A DNA stretch of 64,000 nt from Parastagonospora avenae f. sp. tritici 18332-5. Lineage: Eukaryota; Ascomycota; Dothideomycetes; Pleosporales; Phaeosphaeriaceae. The position numbers and the translations under genes were made by a program. The notes under the pieces are model-generated. The model was not told the origin of the DNA and ran no database searches. It saw only the letters and a list, made by a program, of their open reading frames with translations. Location of the stretch: assembly GCA_022559985.1 (NCBI GenBank), contig JAFJTR010000062.1, forward strand, positions 124,001 to 188,000. The letters run 5' to 3'. Below, in pieces: positions 32,007 through 44,277 of this stretch. Position 1 is the first letter of the stretch. Every line of letters begins with the position of its first letter.

Positions 32007-35000
32007 ATGGACGAGCAAGAGTTTGTAAATTTGCTCGAGGGCCTGCTGCAGCGTAAGTCAACCAAAGCCACCCCACCGCACAGTACTGACAAAACACAGC
32101 CGACACGGACCGTGTCAAGTCTGCTACTGCTACCCTAAACAAGCAATACTACAGCTCGCCCGCGTCTCTCAATGCGCTCCTCCAGATCCTGTGCCAGCAC
32201 CCCAAGCCAGAGTTGCGCCAGCTTGCTGCCGTCGAGGCGAGGAAGCTTGTGACGAAGCACTGGGCGAACTTGCCTGCGGACCAGAAGAGCTCTCTCCGCA
32301 ACCAGCTGTTCCAATTCACTTTGAACGAGGACCACACCCTGACCAGACACTCCGCTGCCCGCGTCATTGCCGCAATCGCGTCTCAGGACTTCGAGGATGG
32401 AGAGTGGGCTGACCTGCCCGGCTACCTGCACCAGGCTGCCACCAGCCAGACTGCGCGACACAGGGAGGTTGGCACATACATCATCTGGACGACTCTTGAG
32501 TCGACCGGCGATGCCTTCCCCGGCAAGTCGACGGATCTCTACAAGCTCTTCCAGACCACTATTCAAGACCCCGAGAGCGCCGAGGTTCGCATCAACACCC
32601 TCTTGGGTTTGAGCCGCTTGGCCATGCTCCTGGAGCCAGAGGAGGACCCCAAGGCCCTTGCCCTTTTCCAGGAGGCTATCCCTGGCATGGTCACTGTGCT
32701 CAAGGCTACTGTCGATGAGGGTGACGAGGACCGCGCGATGCAGGCCTTTGAGGTTTTCCAGACCCTCCTTGGCTGCGAATCTGCTCTGCTTGCCAAGCAC
32801 TTTGGCGACCTCATCAAGTTCATGTTGGAGCTCTCTTCTTCTACGAACGTCGAGGAGGACTACCGATCGCAAGCGATTGCCTTCCTTATGCAGTGCGTCC
32901 GCTACAGGAAGCTCAAAGTTCAGGCTCTGAGGATTGGCGAGGAGCTCACACTAAAGGCTCTTCACATCGTCACAGAACTCGGCGACATGTCTAGCGAGGA
33001 CGAGGATGTCACGCCTGCCCGCTCAGCCCTTGGCCTGCTCGATATCCTTGCCTCCAGTCTACCTCCTTCGCAGGTTGTTATTCCTCTGCTGAAGAACCTT
33101 GGCAACTATTTCTCATCACAGAACCCCGACTATCGCCAGGCTGGTATCCTTGCTCTTGGAATGTGCGTGGAGGGCGCGCCGGACTTCATCGCGACTCAGC
33201 TCCACGAGATCCTACCCATGGTTCTGCACCTCCTCGAGGACCCCGAGCTCAAAGTGCGTGCTGCTGCGCTTAACGGTGTAGCTCGTCTCGCCGACGACCT
33301 TGCCGAGGATGTTGGCAAGGAGCACGCTCGTCTCATCCCTGCCATGATCAAGAACTTCGATCTCGCTGCCGCCAATGTGCAGAACGCCGAAGACGAGCAC
33401 AACATGCAGATCATTCGTGGCAGCTGCCACGCCATCGATTCCCTCATTGAGGGTCTCGAGCCTGAGGATGCCGGACGCTACGTTCCGGAGCTCATCCCTC
33501 GCTTCAGCAAGTTGTTCCACCACGAGGATCTGAAGGTCAAGAGCGCTGCTATTGGAGCTGTTGGTTCTATCGCATCGGCTGCTGAGCAGGCTTTCCTTCC
33601 TTTCTTCGAGCAGACTATGGTCGAACTCTCCCCATACGTCCGAATTAAGGACAGCCAAGACGAGCTTGACCTCCGTGGCGTCACTTGCGACTCCATGGGC
33701 AAGATCGCTTCTGCTGTTGGCGCTCAGCCTTTCGAGCCCTACGTCCTGCCTCTTATGGAAGCATCTGAGGAAGCCCTCCATCTCGACCACCCCCGCCTGC
33801 GCGAGACCAGCTACATTCTCTGGAGCACGATGGCAAAGGTCTACGAGGAGCAGTTCGCCAAGTACCTCCCTGGCGCTGTCAAAGGTCTGCAAGACTGCCT
33901 CGAGCAGGATGAGACCGGCCTTGACGTCGAGCTCGGCGAAGAGGCAAAGGACCTGATCGGCACCGAGGTCACAATCGAAGGCCGTAAGATTAAGGTCGCG
34001 GCTGCTACCGATGACGATGACAGCGATCTTAACGAAGCTCTCATGGAGGGTGACGATGACGACGACTGGGACGACCTCGGTGGTGTCACAGCTGTCGCCA
34101 TGGAGAAGGAAATTGCCGCAGAGGTCTATGGCGACATCATCACTCACACTCGCGCTGAGTACATGCCTTATCTCGAGAACACGGTTACCAAGCTGTTGGA
34201 GCTCGTCGAGCACGACTATGAAGGTATCCGCAAGGCTGCTCTCGGTACGCTTTGGCGCACATTTGCCTGCCTTTTCGGCATGGCTGAGGGCGGTGGCATG
34301 CAAAAGTGGACACCTGGACTTCCGCTTGCTGTGGAGCCACCAGCAGACCTGAAGAAGCTCGGCAATCTCATCATGACTGCTACCATGTCCATTTGGCAAG
34401 ACGAGCAAGATCGGTATGTTTTCACCCTCTCTCTACTCTTACCCCTTTGCAAAGATGACACAACTGTCGTTAATCCCAGCTCACTCCGATGCCAATGTGC
34501 ACTTGAGGTGAAAGCGAATCTACTTCTGAGCTTCTCCACATATTCTGAATGCTACTGTACATGTCAAAAGCCGTACACTAACGTTCTACAGGGGCACCGT
34601 CACCGACATCAACCGTGATGTGGCCGCCACACTGAAGCTATGCGGACCCGCGGCATTGATGACCGACAATGGCACAGTGGTCCCAGACATCTGCCAACAG
34701 CTGCTCGCTGTGATCACCAAGCGCCACCCCTGCCAACAGGATCTTGGTGATGAGGCCGACGAGGATCTCCTTGACGAGGAGTCTTCCGAGTACGACTGGC
34801 TAGTCATCGAGACTGCCATGGAGGTCGTCACATGCCTTTCCGTTGCTCTCGGCGGCCAATTTGCCGAGCTCTGGAAGATGTTTGAGAAGCCCATTATGAA
34901 GTACGCTAGCAGCCAGGAATCGACCGAGCGTAGCGCTGCCGTTGGCACCATTGCTGAGTGCGTCGGCAACATGGGTGCGGGCTGCACACCATACACTACA

Positions 35001-35480
35001 GGCCTTCTCAAGCTCCTCTTGCACCGCCTTTCCGATGAGGACCCCGAGTCCAAGTCGAACGCCGTGTACGGAATGGGACTTCTATGCGAGATGACAACCA
35101 ACGATGCCGAGATCTTGAAGAACCTCTCCACCATCTTCTCCAAGCTTGAGCCCCTCCTTGAAGCGCAAGACCAAGCGCGCTTGCTCGATAATACTGCCGG
35201 CTGTGTGAGCAGGTTCATCACTAAGCATTCAGACAAGCTCCCCATTGCCGAGGTCCTTCCTCGCCTTGTGCAGCTGCTCCCTCTCCGCGAGGACTACGAA
35301 GAGAACAAGCCGGTCTTTGGCATGATTGTCAAGCTCTACCAGAACAACGACCCCACGGTGCTGCAGCTGACTCCTCAGTTAATGCCCGTGTTCGAGAAGG
35401 TGCTCGGTGAGCCAGAGGAGCAGCTCGAAGATGAGACACGATCGCAGCTCGTGGAGCTTGTTCAATACCTACGCAAGTAG
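32007..35480 (+). CDS. kap123: Importin beta-4 / karyopherin Kap123
   Basis: Exons are 32007-32052, 32100-34413 and 34592-35480, all in phase; 1,082 residues, close to yeast Kap123 (about 1,110). The start MDEQEFVNLLEGLLQPDTDRVKSA is the N-terminal HEAT/importin-N helix pair. HEAT repeats run the full length (e.g. 'ELRQLAAVEARK', 'DPELKVRAAALNGVARL', 'STERSAAVGTIAECVG'). An acidic loop (DDDDSDLNEAL... DDDDDWDDL, ~650-675) is typical of beta-importins. It carries ribosomal proteins and histones into the nucleus with RanGTP-driven release (family knowledge). The last intron is long for this window (178 nt) but has good sites (GTATGT...TTCTACAG). It is a core single-copy gene. Confidence 0.93.
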
Positions 35481-36109
35481 AGGATTTCTTGGTTTACTCG
35501 GATTGAAGGATACCCGTCGGAAGACACTGCAGATGATGAATGAAAACGGTCATGGAGGGCTTGGGCATATTGATACCACGGCATTGTGACGGAAATTAGC
35601 GGAAATGGAATAGACTACTCGTTACGAACATGATATTGCTTGCTTGTGATGTTGATGAAGATGCAAACTTGGTCCACGCTGGAAGCCGAAACAAGGAATA
35701 TTAGATGACCGAGCCTAATAAGAGTGTTGATCTCGATGGTGATGTGGCGCGGCGCGTGATGAGGATCATACCGAATCGGTCCCTGTTCCTGGCCCGCGGC
35801 GACGGTTGACGCGCCAAGCTGGAGCGCTTCAGTGACGTACAGTGCAGCGCCTGCCTAACAAGCCGCACGCCTCACACCTCTCTCACGACCACATCGACGT
35901 GTTGCGTGAAGACATTCGGAGCTCGTTTCTGTACACATACCGGAGCTTTCACCCGTTGACGCCTGCCTTTTGTTAGCTTCCGGAGCTCTCTCGCGAGCTG
36001 CCTCGGTCCACCGCGTGGACGTTTGCCATAGCTCCTGCGACGACCTCACACGCGCACACGCAACGACTGCAACGCTTTCCAGTCTATCGCGCCCTGGCGC
36101 ATAATCAAT
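35481..36109. other. Intergenic / NCR1 promoter
   Basis: Non-coding. The final 150 bases are C-rich leader sequence. Confidence 0.55.
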
Positions 36110-39100
36110 ATGGTCCAGAAATGCTCCAGAGGATGGAGGACCATCTCAGTGGGATTGTTCTCCATCCTGGCGGGCTCGGCTCTGGCAGGACCAGACCTCA
36201 CCAGCAAACACGAGAAGGGGAGATGCGCCATGAGGGGCCAGTGCGGCAAGCAGGGCTTCTTTGGCTCTGAGCTGCCATGTCCCGACAACGGCCTGGCGAA
36301 GACGCCAGACGCGGATGTGCGGAAAAAGCTGGTGGACATCTGCGGTGACCAGTGGCAAGACTCGGACGTGTGCTGCGATGGAAACCAAATCGACGCCCTG
36401 AAGACGAATCTCGACCGTGCTACGCCCATCATCAACTCCTGTCCTGCCTGCAAAGAGAACTTCTACAACCTATTCTGCACCTTCACGTGCTCGCCCGACC
36501 AGTCGCTGTTCATCAACATTACAGGCACCGAGCCGAAGGGAGACAAGTTCTTGGTGACGGAACTGGATAATCTGATCTCGAACGACTATGGCTCGACCTT
36601 CTACGACAGCTGCAAGGACGTCAAGTTTGGCGCGACCAACAGCAAGGCCATGGACTTCATCGGCGGCGGTGCAGACAACTACACCAAGTTCCTTAAGTTC
36701 CTCGGCGACAAGAAGTTCTTAGGCTCACCATTCCAGATCAATTTCCCAAGGCCCGACGAAGGAGACTACCCTGCGATGGATCCCATGAACAAACACGCCT
36801 ACCCTTGCAACACGACCGACGAGCTGTACCGGTGCGCCTGCCTTGACTGCGGTGGATCATGTACCGAGCTGCCCGAGGTCCAGGAAGTGAAGCAATGCCA
36901 CGTTGGCCTTCTCCCATGTCTCTCGTTCGCCGTCATCATCGTCTACTCGTTCTTCCTCGGCCTGCTGTGCACCGCCGTCGCCGGACACGTCGTATACCAG
37001 AATCACTCGAGACATAAGAACGAGCGCATGCGCTTGTTGCAGGACCTTGAGCCAAGCGATGATGAAGATGAGGGCGATATTGTGCACAACGTCGGTATGC
37101 TAGACCGACCTACCAAGCACTACTTCATCAACACATGGTGCGATCGCATGTTCGGCCGTCTTGGATACGTCTGTGCCAGGTTCCCGGCCATCACCATCTT
37201 TACTAGCATCCTAGTCGTTGGTCTCATGAGTTTGGGCTGGATGCGCTTCGAGATCGAGACGGATCCAGTCCGCCTGTGGGTCTCCCCAGACTCGGCCGCC
37301 GCGCAGGAGAAGGTTTTTTTCGATGAGAAGTTCGGCCCATTCTTCCGTGCTGAGCAAGCATTTTTGGTCAACGATACAGCCGAGGGCTCCGGTCCAGTAT
37401 TGAGCTACGAAACTCTCGACTGGTGGTTCGGCGTCGAAAGCCAAATTCAGCGTCTCAAGTCATATGATGGCGGCGTGACTCTGGACCAGGTCTGCTTCAA
37501 GCCTATCGAGGATGCTTGTGTTGTGCAATCAGTCACTGGATACTTCCAAGGCGACTTTGCCAATGTTTCGCCCAGCAGCTGGCAAGACGATCTATTGGAG
37601 TGTGTTGACAACCCGAGTGGATGTTTGCCAACATTCCAACAGCCACTTGACCCGCATCTTTTGTTCGGTGGCGTCAACAACAGTGTTCTTGACGCAAAAG
37701 CTCTTGTTGTTACTTGGGTTGTCCAGAATCATCCTGAGGGTACTCCCGAAGTTGAACGTGCTATGCGATTCGAAAACGAGATGAAGAACTACCTGAAGCT
37801 GGTCGCCGAAGACGCAAAGAGCAGAGGATTGAGACTGAGCTTCAACACCGAAGTCAGCTTGGAGCAAGAGTTGAACAAGAGCACCAACACCGATGCGAAG
37901 ATTGTCGTAGTGAGCTACATCATCATGTTCTTGTACGCGTCCATGGCTCTTGGCTCAACGACACTCACGGTCCGATCCGTCCTGCGCAATCCCGCCAACG
38001 CCCTAGTCCAGTCCAAGTTCATGCTCGGCATAGTTGGCATCATCATTGTGCTCATGTCAGTCTCTGCCTCGGTTGGCCTCTTCTCAGCTGCTGGAATCAA
38101 GGTCACCCTGATTATCGCCGAGGTCATCCCGTTCCTCGTATTGGCTGTTGGTGTCGACAACATCTTTTTGATTGTGCACGAATTCGAGCGCGTCAACATC
38201 AGTCACCCTGAAGGCACCATCCCAGAGCGTGTATCCCGGGCTCTTGGACGCATGGGTCCATCCATCTTGCTGTCCGCCCTCACTGAAACAACGGCCTTTG
38301 CTCTGGGTTGCGCGGTGGGCATGCCCGCTGTTCGCAATTTCGCCGCGTATGCCGCAGGTGCTGTTTTGATCAACGCCTTGCTGCAGGTCACCATGTTTAT
38401 CGCCGTCCTCGCGCTCAACCAGCAGCGTGTCGAGAACAACCGCGCAGACTGCTTCCCATGCATTCGTGTCTCCAAGGCCGACCCTGGCTATCTCAATGGT
38501 GGCATGGGTCACGGTGCTGGTGAGGAAGGAGCACTGCAACGCTTCATCAGGAAAACCTACGCTCCTGCGATTCTAGGTAAGAAGGCCAAGGTAGGCATCA
38601 TTGCTATCTTCTTCGGTATTTTCACGCTTGGTGTTGCACTTTTCCCCCAAGTCGAGCTCGGCCTTGATCAGCGTATTGCTATCCCAAGCGATTCGTACCT
38701 CATCCCTTACTTCAACGATCTCTACGAGTACTTGGACGTCGGCCCACCAGTCTACTTCGTCACAAAGGATCTCAACGTCACCGAAAGGGCACCGCAGAAG
38801 GAGCTTTGTGGTCGCTTCGCAGTCTGCAACGAAGGCAGTTTGGCGAATATCATCGAGGCCGAACGCAAGCGACCAGAGGTCTCGTTTCTCTCTGCCTCAG
38901 CTGCCAACTGGCTCGACGATTTCTTCCTGTGGTTGAACCCGCAGAATGAGAAGTGCTGTGTCGACGCAAAGGGCAAGCCATGCTTCCAAGGTCGCCAGCC
39001 ACCATGGAACATGACTCTCCACGGTATGCCAGAAGGCGAGGAGTTCATACACTACCTCGAGAAATGGATAGATGCCCCTACCACCGAAGAGTGCCCGATC

Positions 39101-39999
39101 GGCGGCAAAGCAGCGTACTCTGACGCTCTTGTCATTGACTCGAAGCACCTGACCATTCCCGCCTCGCACTTCCGCACCTCGCACACTCCTTTGCGCTCCC
39201 AGGAAGACTTCATCGCAGCATACACTGCAGCACGCCGCATTTCCCGCGAGATCTCCAAGGACGTCGAAGCCGAGGTCTTCCCGTACTCAAAGTTCTACAT
39301 CTTCTTCGATCAATACATCTCCATCGTGCGTCTTGCCGCGGCACTACTCGGCTCCGCCCTCGCTGCTGTGCTCGTCATCACATTTATCCTCCTCGGCAGC
39401 CTGGCCACCGCCCTCGTCGTTACCCTCGTCGTCGGCATGACCGTCTCCGCTATCATCGGCTCCATGGCTGTCATGGGCGTGTCGCTGAACGCCGTCTCGC
39501 TCGTCAACTTGATCATCTGCGTCGGCATCAGCGTCGAGTTCACGGCGCACATCGCCCGCGCTTTCACGTTCCCCAGCCGCGCTACCATGGAGCGTGCACC
39601 CCGCCATCGCTTCCGCGGCAAAGACGCGCGCGCCTGGACCGCCATGGTCAACGTTGCTAGCAGTGTTATCAGCGGCATCACCATCACGAAGGTCCTGGGC
39701 GTCGCTACTCTGGCGTTCACGCGTAGTAAGGTAAGTCTTTCCATCCCCCTTCCCCTAGAACCACCAACTAACCCTCTCCCTTCTAGATTTTCGAAATCTA
39801 CTACTTCCGCGTGTGGGTCGCGCTGGTTCTCTGGGCTTCTACGCATGCGCTCATTTTACTCCCTGTGCTACTGAGTCTGCTGGGCGGCAAAGGGTATGTG
39901 GATCCGGAGAGTGAGGGCGGGCTCGAGCAGGATTTGAGGAGTAGACAGTATCCGGCCCTACTTGGGGAGGATGATGAGGAGTATGACAGTGATTATTAG
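36110..39999 (+). CDS. ncr1: NPC1-family sterol transporter (Ncr1)
   Basis: Exons are 36110-39730 and 39787-39999 (56-nt intron, phase 0), 1,277 residues, the usual NPC1 length. A signal peptide ends near Ala26. The Cys-rich N-terminal sterol-binding domain follows (RCAMRGQCG, CPACKENFYNLFCTFTCSP, ELYRCACLDCGGSC). A first membrane span lies at ~270-290 and a luminal domain after it. The sterol-sensing domain lies at ~600-790 (VVSYIIMFLYASMALGS, 'AVGVDNIFLIVHEFE'). A second Cys-containing luminal domain and five C-terminal spans (~1,065-1,230) follow. It moves sterol or sphingolipid out of the vacuole/late endosome membrane. The C-terminal tail is acidic (EDDEEYDSDY) and lacks an obvious sorting dileucine. 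Confidence 0.95.
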
Positions 40000-40395
40000 A
40001 AAGGGGAGAAAGGGGGTGGAGGGGTTTTGGTAGGTTCAGAATGAAAATGAATATTTAATTTGGTTTGAGGATTGAAAATGGAGTTGGTTGAATGACGTGA
40101 CAATTGTTGTTGGAGCGCATTTGCGCGTCTGCTGTTCATGAGACGGACCTTACATATGAGGTATTGCACCTCGGTGTTGCTGTGTCTTTGAGAAAGCCTT
40201 GTGATGGAGTTTGTGTAGAAGGCAACGGCAGGAGATTCACGAGATAATTGCAGCTGAGTTATACATGACAGATGATCATATTTCAGGTAAATCGATACCA
40301 TCACTCAACAAAATTACATGTTACTTCCAATCCTGCTCCTTCACGCACGCACCTTATCAGCAGCACAACTTCCCCCATCCCTCAACCCAACCCAC
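40000..40395. other. 3' flanks of convergent genes
   Basis: A short non-coding gap between NCR1 and the minus-strand gene at 40396. A/T-rich 3' sequence and nothing else. Confidence 0.6.
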
Positions 40396-41121
40396 CTACA
40401 TATCCATCTCATCCCCGCCCTCGACTTCCTCTCTACCTCCCGCCTCTCCCACCTGCTCCCAGAGCCCCGGCAACACCCAATACGGATACAGCGGATGCGC
40501 CTTCGGACTCTTCACCATCCACGCCAAATCCCCGTCCGCCATCATCCACCATATCTGGCGCTGCATGAAACTACTCAGTTCCCTGAGCTCCTCATCGCTC
40601 ATCGGTAGCGGCGCGTCAGCAAGACCGTCTGGAGTAGTGCACTGCCATAAGGCCTGGGTGTACATGTTCTCCAGGTCGGCGAGGGAGCCGGGGGGGTAGG
40701 AGTGTTGGTAGCTGGCAAAGGGAGGGGAGGAAGAGGGTGTGAGTGTTGGTGCGGAAGTGGGTTGTGAGGAGGTGAGGCGTAGTTTGGTGTGCATTAGGCT
40801 GGCTAATTCGGTGTCTTGCAGCATGTCCAGATGCTGGGCCATTGCGTCTTTTGCATTAAAATCTTCTCCGCCTGCAGGAGTGTGGGCGGGGGTGCGAGAC
40901 ATCTCAGCAGCGCTGAATACTTGCTCGGCAGACCCATTTAATCTGTAGTCTTCCACGCCGGCGAGGATGAGTAGTTGCTCTTCGATAGATGTGCCGGGCG
41001 GGAAGTACACCCATTGACCATTGACTTCATGTGCGATGGAGGTTACGGCGAGTTGGGAGGTGAGTTGGTCGATGGAGGGGTCGGAGGGAATAGAGGTATC
41101 TGTGGGATCTTGTTGAGACAT
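40396..41121 (-). CDS. Uncharacterised acidic protein, 241 residues
   Basis: Single exon starting at ATG 41121 (MSQQDPTDTS). The open frame extends further upstream but without an ATG. The protein is acidic and Ser/Thr/Pro-rich, with a central helix ('DAMAQHLDMLQDTELASLMHTKL'). The C-terminal part is more ordered: 'MSDEELRELSSFMQRQIWWMMADGDLAWMVKSP', then a Glu/Gly tail. There is no signal peptide, membrane span or known motif. I do not recognise a family. Composition and frame integrity support a real gene. Confidence 0.6.
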   Translation of the reverse strand: MSQQDPTDTSIPSDPSIDQLTSQLAVTSIAHEVNGQWVYFPPGTSIEEQLLILAGVEDYRLNGSAEQVFSAAEMSRTPAHTPAGGEDFNAKDAMAQHLDMLQDTELASLMHTKLRLTSSQPTSAPTLTPSSSPPFASYQHSYPPGSLADLENMYTQALWQCTTPDGLADAPLPMSDEELRELSSFMQRQIWWMMADGDLAWMVKSPKAHPLYPYWVLPGLWEQVGEAGGREEVEGGDEMDM

Positions 41122-42612
41122 GGTTGTGGTGTTTTGAAGGGGGGTTGTGATGGGAGAGTTGATCAGGGGAACAATTGATGGGAGGAGAATGGAGGGAAGG
41201 GTGAGATATATCGGAGAAACCAATGGAGGGTTGAAGATTCACAGTGCTGTGGGTCGAGGCAGCAGGTTCATTGTGTATATACAATGGGACTGTGGACATT
41301 TCGGAGGCAATCATTGGGCTAGGAGGTGACTGAGCGACATTGTGTATGATCTTTAAATGCACTCTTGGTTTCAAAGCACTATGTTACATATTGATAAAGT
41401 ACTGGGTATGCTTAAGCTCGTATATAAAATCGTAGTCGCTCTCTGATAGTGTATCGAGTTGAAAACAAAAGGCGTAAGGGTCATTGTAGCACCTGCTGCT
41501 GGCAGTGGCTTACGATCACGTAGTCCGATATTCTAACACGTTTGAAAGATCAAAATTCGAGCGCGCTTTTCCTCCACTCACAACAATAATCCGCGCATGC
41601 CCTACATAACTCCCTTACTCCACTATGCCACCATAAGATCCTGTCAGTTGGAATACTGGCAGGTCGGACAGTATCAAACTCGGTGCCTGCAGCCCCACAG
41701 TGTCGCTATTCCCCCATGGGTTCGAGTCCGTGATAAAATGAAAGTTTTCATCAGATCCTATCGAATTGAAAAGTGGGTCTGTTCTTTTTGCTGGTCTGAA
41801 TTAGTGAGGGAGAGAGGCAGGGCGCGTTTTGGGCGTCTTTTTGCTTTGGGGTGTGTGGGTGGTGATTTTATGTTTTTGTCACGTAACGCGTACTTGGTAG
41901 AAGTGAATGCAGGCTGTCAGTTGCCCGTCATGTTGATCGTTCTGCCATCGATCTTCAGACTCCAAGAGTGTAGATTGGGATGCGACCTGTAGAGATACGA
42001 TTGGAGGCGAAGGAGCAGAGGTACAACAGAGGCCGACAACAACCACGAACGTTGTGTGACTGAAGGATCACAAACGTTGCTTTGAATATTAAGAAGAGTA
42101 GACAGGATGAAGACTTTCACTTTCTAGAGAAGGTTTACGCATTGACGAGGATGTAAATAGGATGGAAGATTTTCAACAAAAAGAAACCTCGCGCGATACG
42201 TGTACAAAATTCCCTGGGGCATTCGGTGCTTCCTCATGCGCTCAAATGGGACACGAGATATAATGGTGACCTGAAATGTAGCTGTGACCCGCAGCACCTT
42301 TGATAGTTATGAGTAATTTCACTCTAGTCGTGCTAAGAGTGGACGTCGACTCGAGGATGGCAGTGCGCGATACTCAAAGACTGGATATCCGGGCGATGCT
42401 CGGTGAAGTACCTCTGCGAAACTCCGGCAAGCTGCGAATTGGCCGTAGTATCTGGACTTTTACCCGTGACCGAGAGTCTGTTGGAGAACCGATGGGTGCT
42501 TGAGAGTGGATCCGGTTAGTGGATTTTCAACTCACCTGACGTCTACCGCACCACCCACACTTCCTGACCACATCGCCGCGCACCTGTCACACTTCGGTAG
42601 CCCATAGATCTC
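41122..42612. other. Intergenic, ~1.5 kb, no gene seen
   Basis: A TATA-like TATATAAAA lies near 41420. A B-box-like GGTTCGAGTCC occurs near 41719, but no tRNA fold can be drawn around it. Frames 41597-41992 and 42300-42503 are unsupported. Confidence 0.5.
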
Positions 42613-43530
42613 ATGGGTAGGACTTCGCAAGCAGCGACCGCGGAGCGCAACAACTATGCTGTCGCCGTAATATGCAACATGGCGGCAGCACTTGCCACTA
42701 GTTCTGCGTTAGCAATTGCGACCATGTCGAAGAATTTGGTGAACTCAAAGACCCAGAGAGACGAATGCAAAACCAGACAGCCGACCGTACCGCGCTCTCT
42801 GGACATACCTCCCGCTCGAAGAATCGAACACAGAGCTACTCCAACGACTGCATCACGCTTTCTGGACCTGCCTCCCGAGCTGCGCCTAGCCATCTACGCT
42901 TCCTTCATCCCGCCCACAGGATGTGCATGCGCCGCCAAATACCTCCGTAGAGTCTGCCACCAAGTCCAGGTCGAGTTCGACAGTGAGATCGCAAGGTAGA
43001 TGACAATCCGCCTCAGCAAGTCCATCACATCAGCGCCGGTTCGTGTTGAGTGGCAAGTGCACACATGCGACTCACCTCTATACTTGAGTCTCCCAATCTC
43101 CATCCTCAGCAACAATGAGTACTACGACATGTACTGGGAGAAGTGACCGGATGCTTCCAACTCTTTCACCTATCGCTTACTGTGCGCTCTTCCTGCGTAC
43201 GTCTCAACCGCGCGCATAACGTTCGAGAATGACGGGAACGTGTCGGAATGGTACCCCAGCTACCAGATCCAGAAGGTTAAGAGCACAATCTCAAGCTTCA
43301 TGATCGACCGTAAGCGAGAGAAGAAACACGATCTAAAGATCGTCGAAATGTACTGGGGAGACATGGTGCAGGCGAAAGCGGGAAGGAGGGAGTTGGCTAC
43401 CGATGACAAAAGGCTGCTGCCACGCGACTTTTGGATCACGTCTGATTGTGAGAGGGGGCATTGGAGAGGCTATGGTTGGAAGATGAAGGTATCCCGCTCG
43501 ATAAGGGCATACTTCGACGGCGGGAGTTGA
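42613..43530 (+). pseudogene. F-box-like/DUF7730-type gene with two in-frame stops
   Basis: From ATG 42613 the frame encodes a basic/Ala-rich N-terminus, then 'FLDLPPELRLAIYASFIPP' (F-box-like helix) and 'RRVCHQVQVEFDSEIAR'. TAG at 42997-42999 and TGA at 43144-43146 then interrupt it, but the very same frame continues open to 43530 with family-like text ('VEWQVHTCDSPLYLSLPISIL', 'DLKIVEMYWGDM'). No indel is needed. CAG-to-TAG and CGA-to-TGA transitions explain both stops. There is no consensus donor/acceptor pair around either stop. I call it a recently inactivated copy; stop-codon readthrough is the alternative. Confidence 0.65.
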
Positions 43531-43956
43531 CGCAGAGCCCCGAACTGCGTTCTGTATGTGCTGCTTGCGAGGAACGGACAAGAAATACGACCAATGACAA
43601 ATGATGCAGCAATACTTCGCCTCAAGTGAAACAAGCGACCCAGCCCGTGATCCTTAAAATCAGTTCTCCCGTCTTCACTGCATACACGCGCGCGATATTC
43701 GGCAGGACACTTGAAGATTGGAATCGACACGTGACTGTACGTATCGATGAAGCCCTGGAGTATTGCGGCCATAACATTGCAAATATCCAAAACACCCAAC
43801 GCCTGATAACTTCTAAGAAATGTAATATTGAAGCTTCCTACATTTCACGTTCCACGTGGATCTAGTATAAATTGAAATACCGGAACCTTCTCCTAAACCA
43901 TGTCAGCTAAGCCAAACAACCATCACACAGCTTCGCAGTCATACCCAAAATCATAA
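43531..43956. other. Intergenic
   Basis: No supported gene. A 79-codon frame (43626-43865) looks random. Confidence 0.5.
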
Positions 43957-44277
43957 TCAAGCAGGTGCTCGCTGCCTTTTACTCAATCTTCTCCGAGAAC
44001 GTGTGTTCTTCTGTGCTGGTATCGACTGCTCGTGATCCGCCAGACTTGGAGCTAACATTGGCCGGTTGACGCTGCTGTCGGCTATGCTGGCGCCATCCCG
44101 CGTCGCAGCATTTCCCTGCATATGCAGCGTCGGCTCAAAGAACGACAGCCGATGCGTTGAGCCCGTCGAGCTTCTTACAAGCACGCGCCGCGTCCGCTGC
44201 ACTTCATCTGGCGGGCTTTGTTCTCTGCGGAATGGGTTGATGTTATCGGTGAAGATGCGCTTGAGGAATCGAGGCAT
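43957..44277 (-). CDS. Small basic hypothetical protein, 106 residues
   Basis: Open frame from ATG 44277 (MPRFLKRIFTDNINPFRRE) to 43957. The ends are strongly basic and the C-terminus is Arg-rich (RSRRRLSKRQR), which resembles a nuclear-localisation signal. There is no domain. It is supported only by frame length, a clean ATG and a plausible amphipathic N-terminus, so it may not be a gene. Confidence 0.35.
   Translation of the reverse strand: MPRFLKRIFTDNINPFRREQSPPDEVQRTRRVLVRSSTGSTHRLSFFEPTLHMQGNAATRDGASIADSSVNRPMLAPSLADHEQSIPAQKNTRSRRRLSKRQRAPA

Noticed and set aside
33212..34408. 398-codon minus-strand frame opposite KAP123
   Set aside because: It lies entirely inside KAP123 exons, has no domain and needs no splicing. 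It is a shadow of G/C-ending codons.
41650..41745. Possible tRNA (GGTTCGAGTCC B-box and an AGTTGG D-loop-like segment)
   Set aside because: No acceptor stem or 5-bp T stem can be formed around the box, and the anticodon arm is not recognisable.
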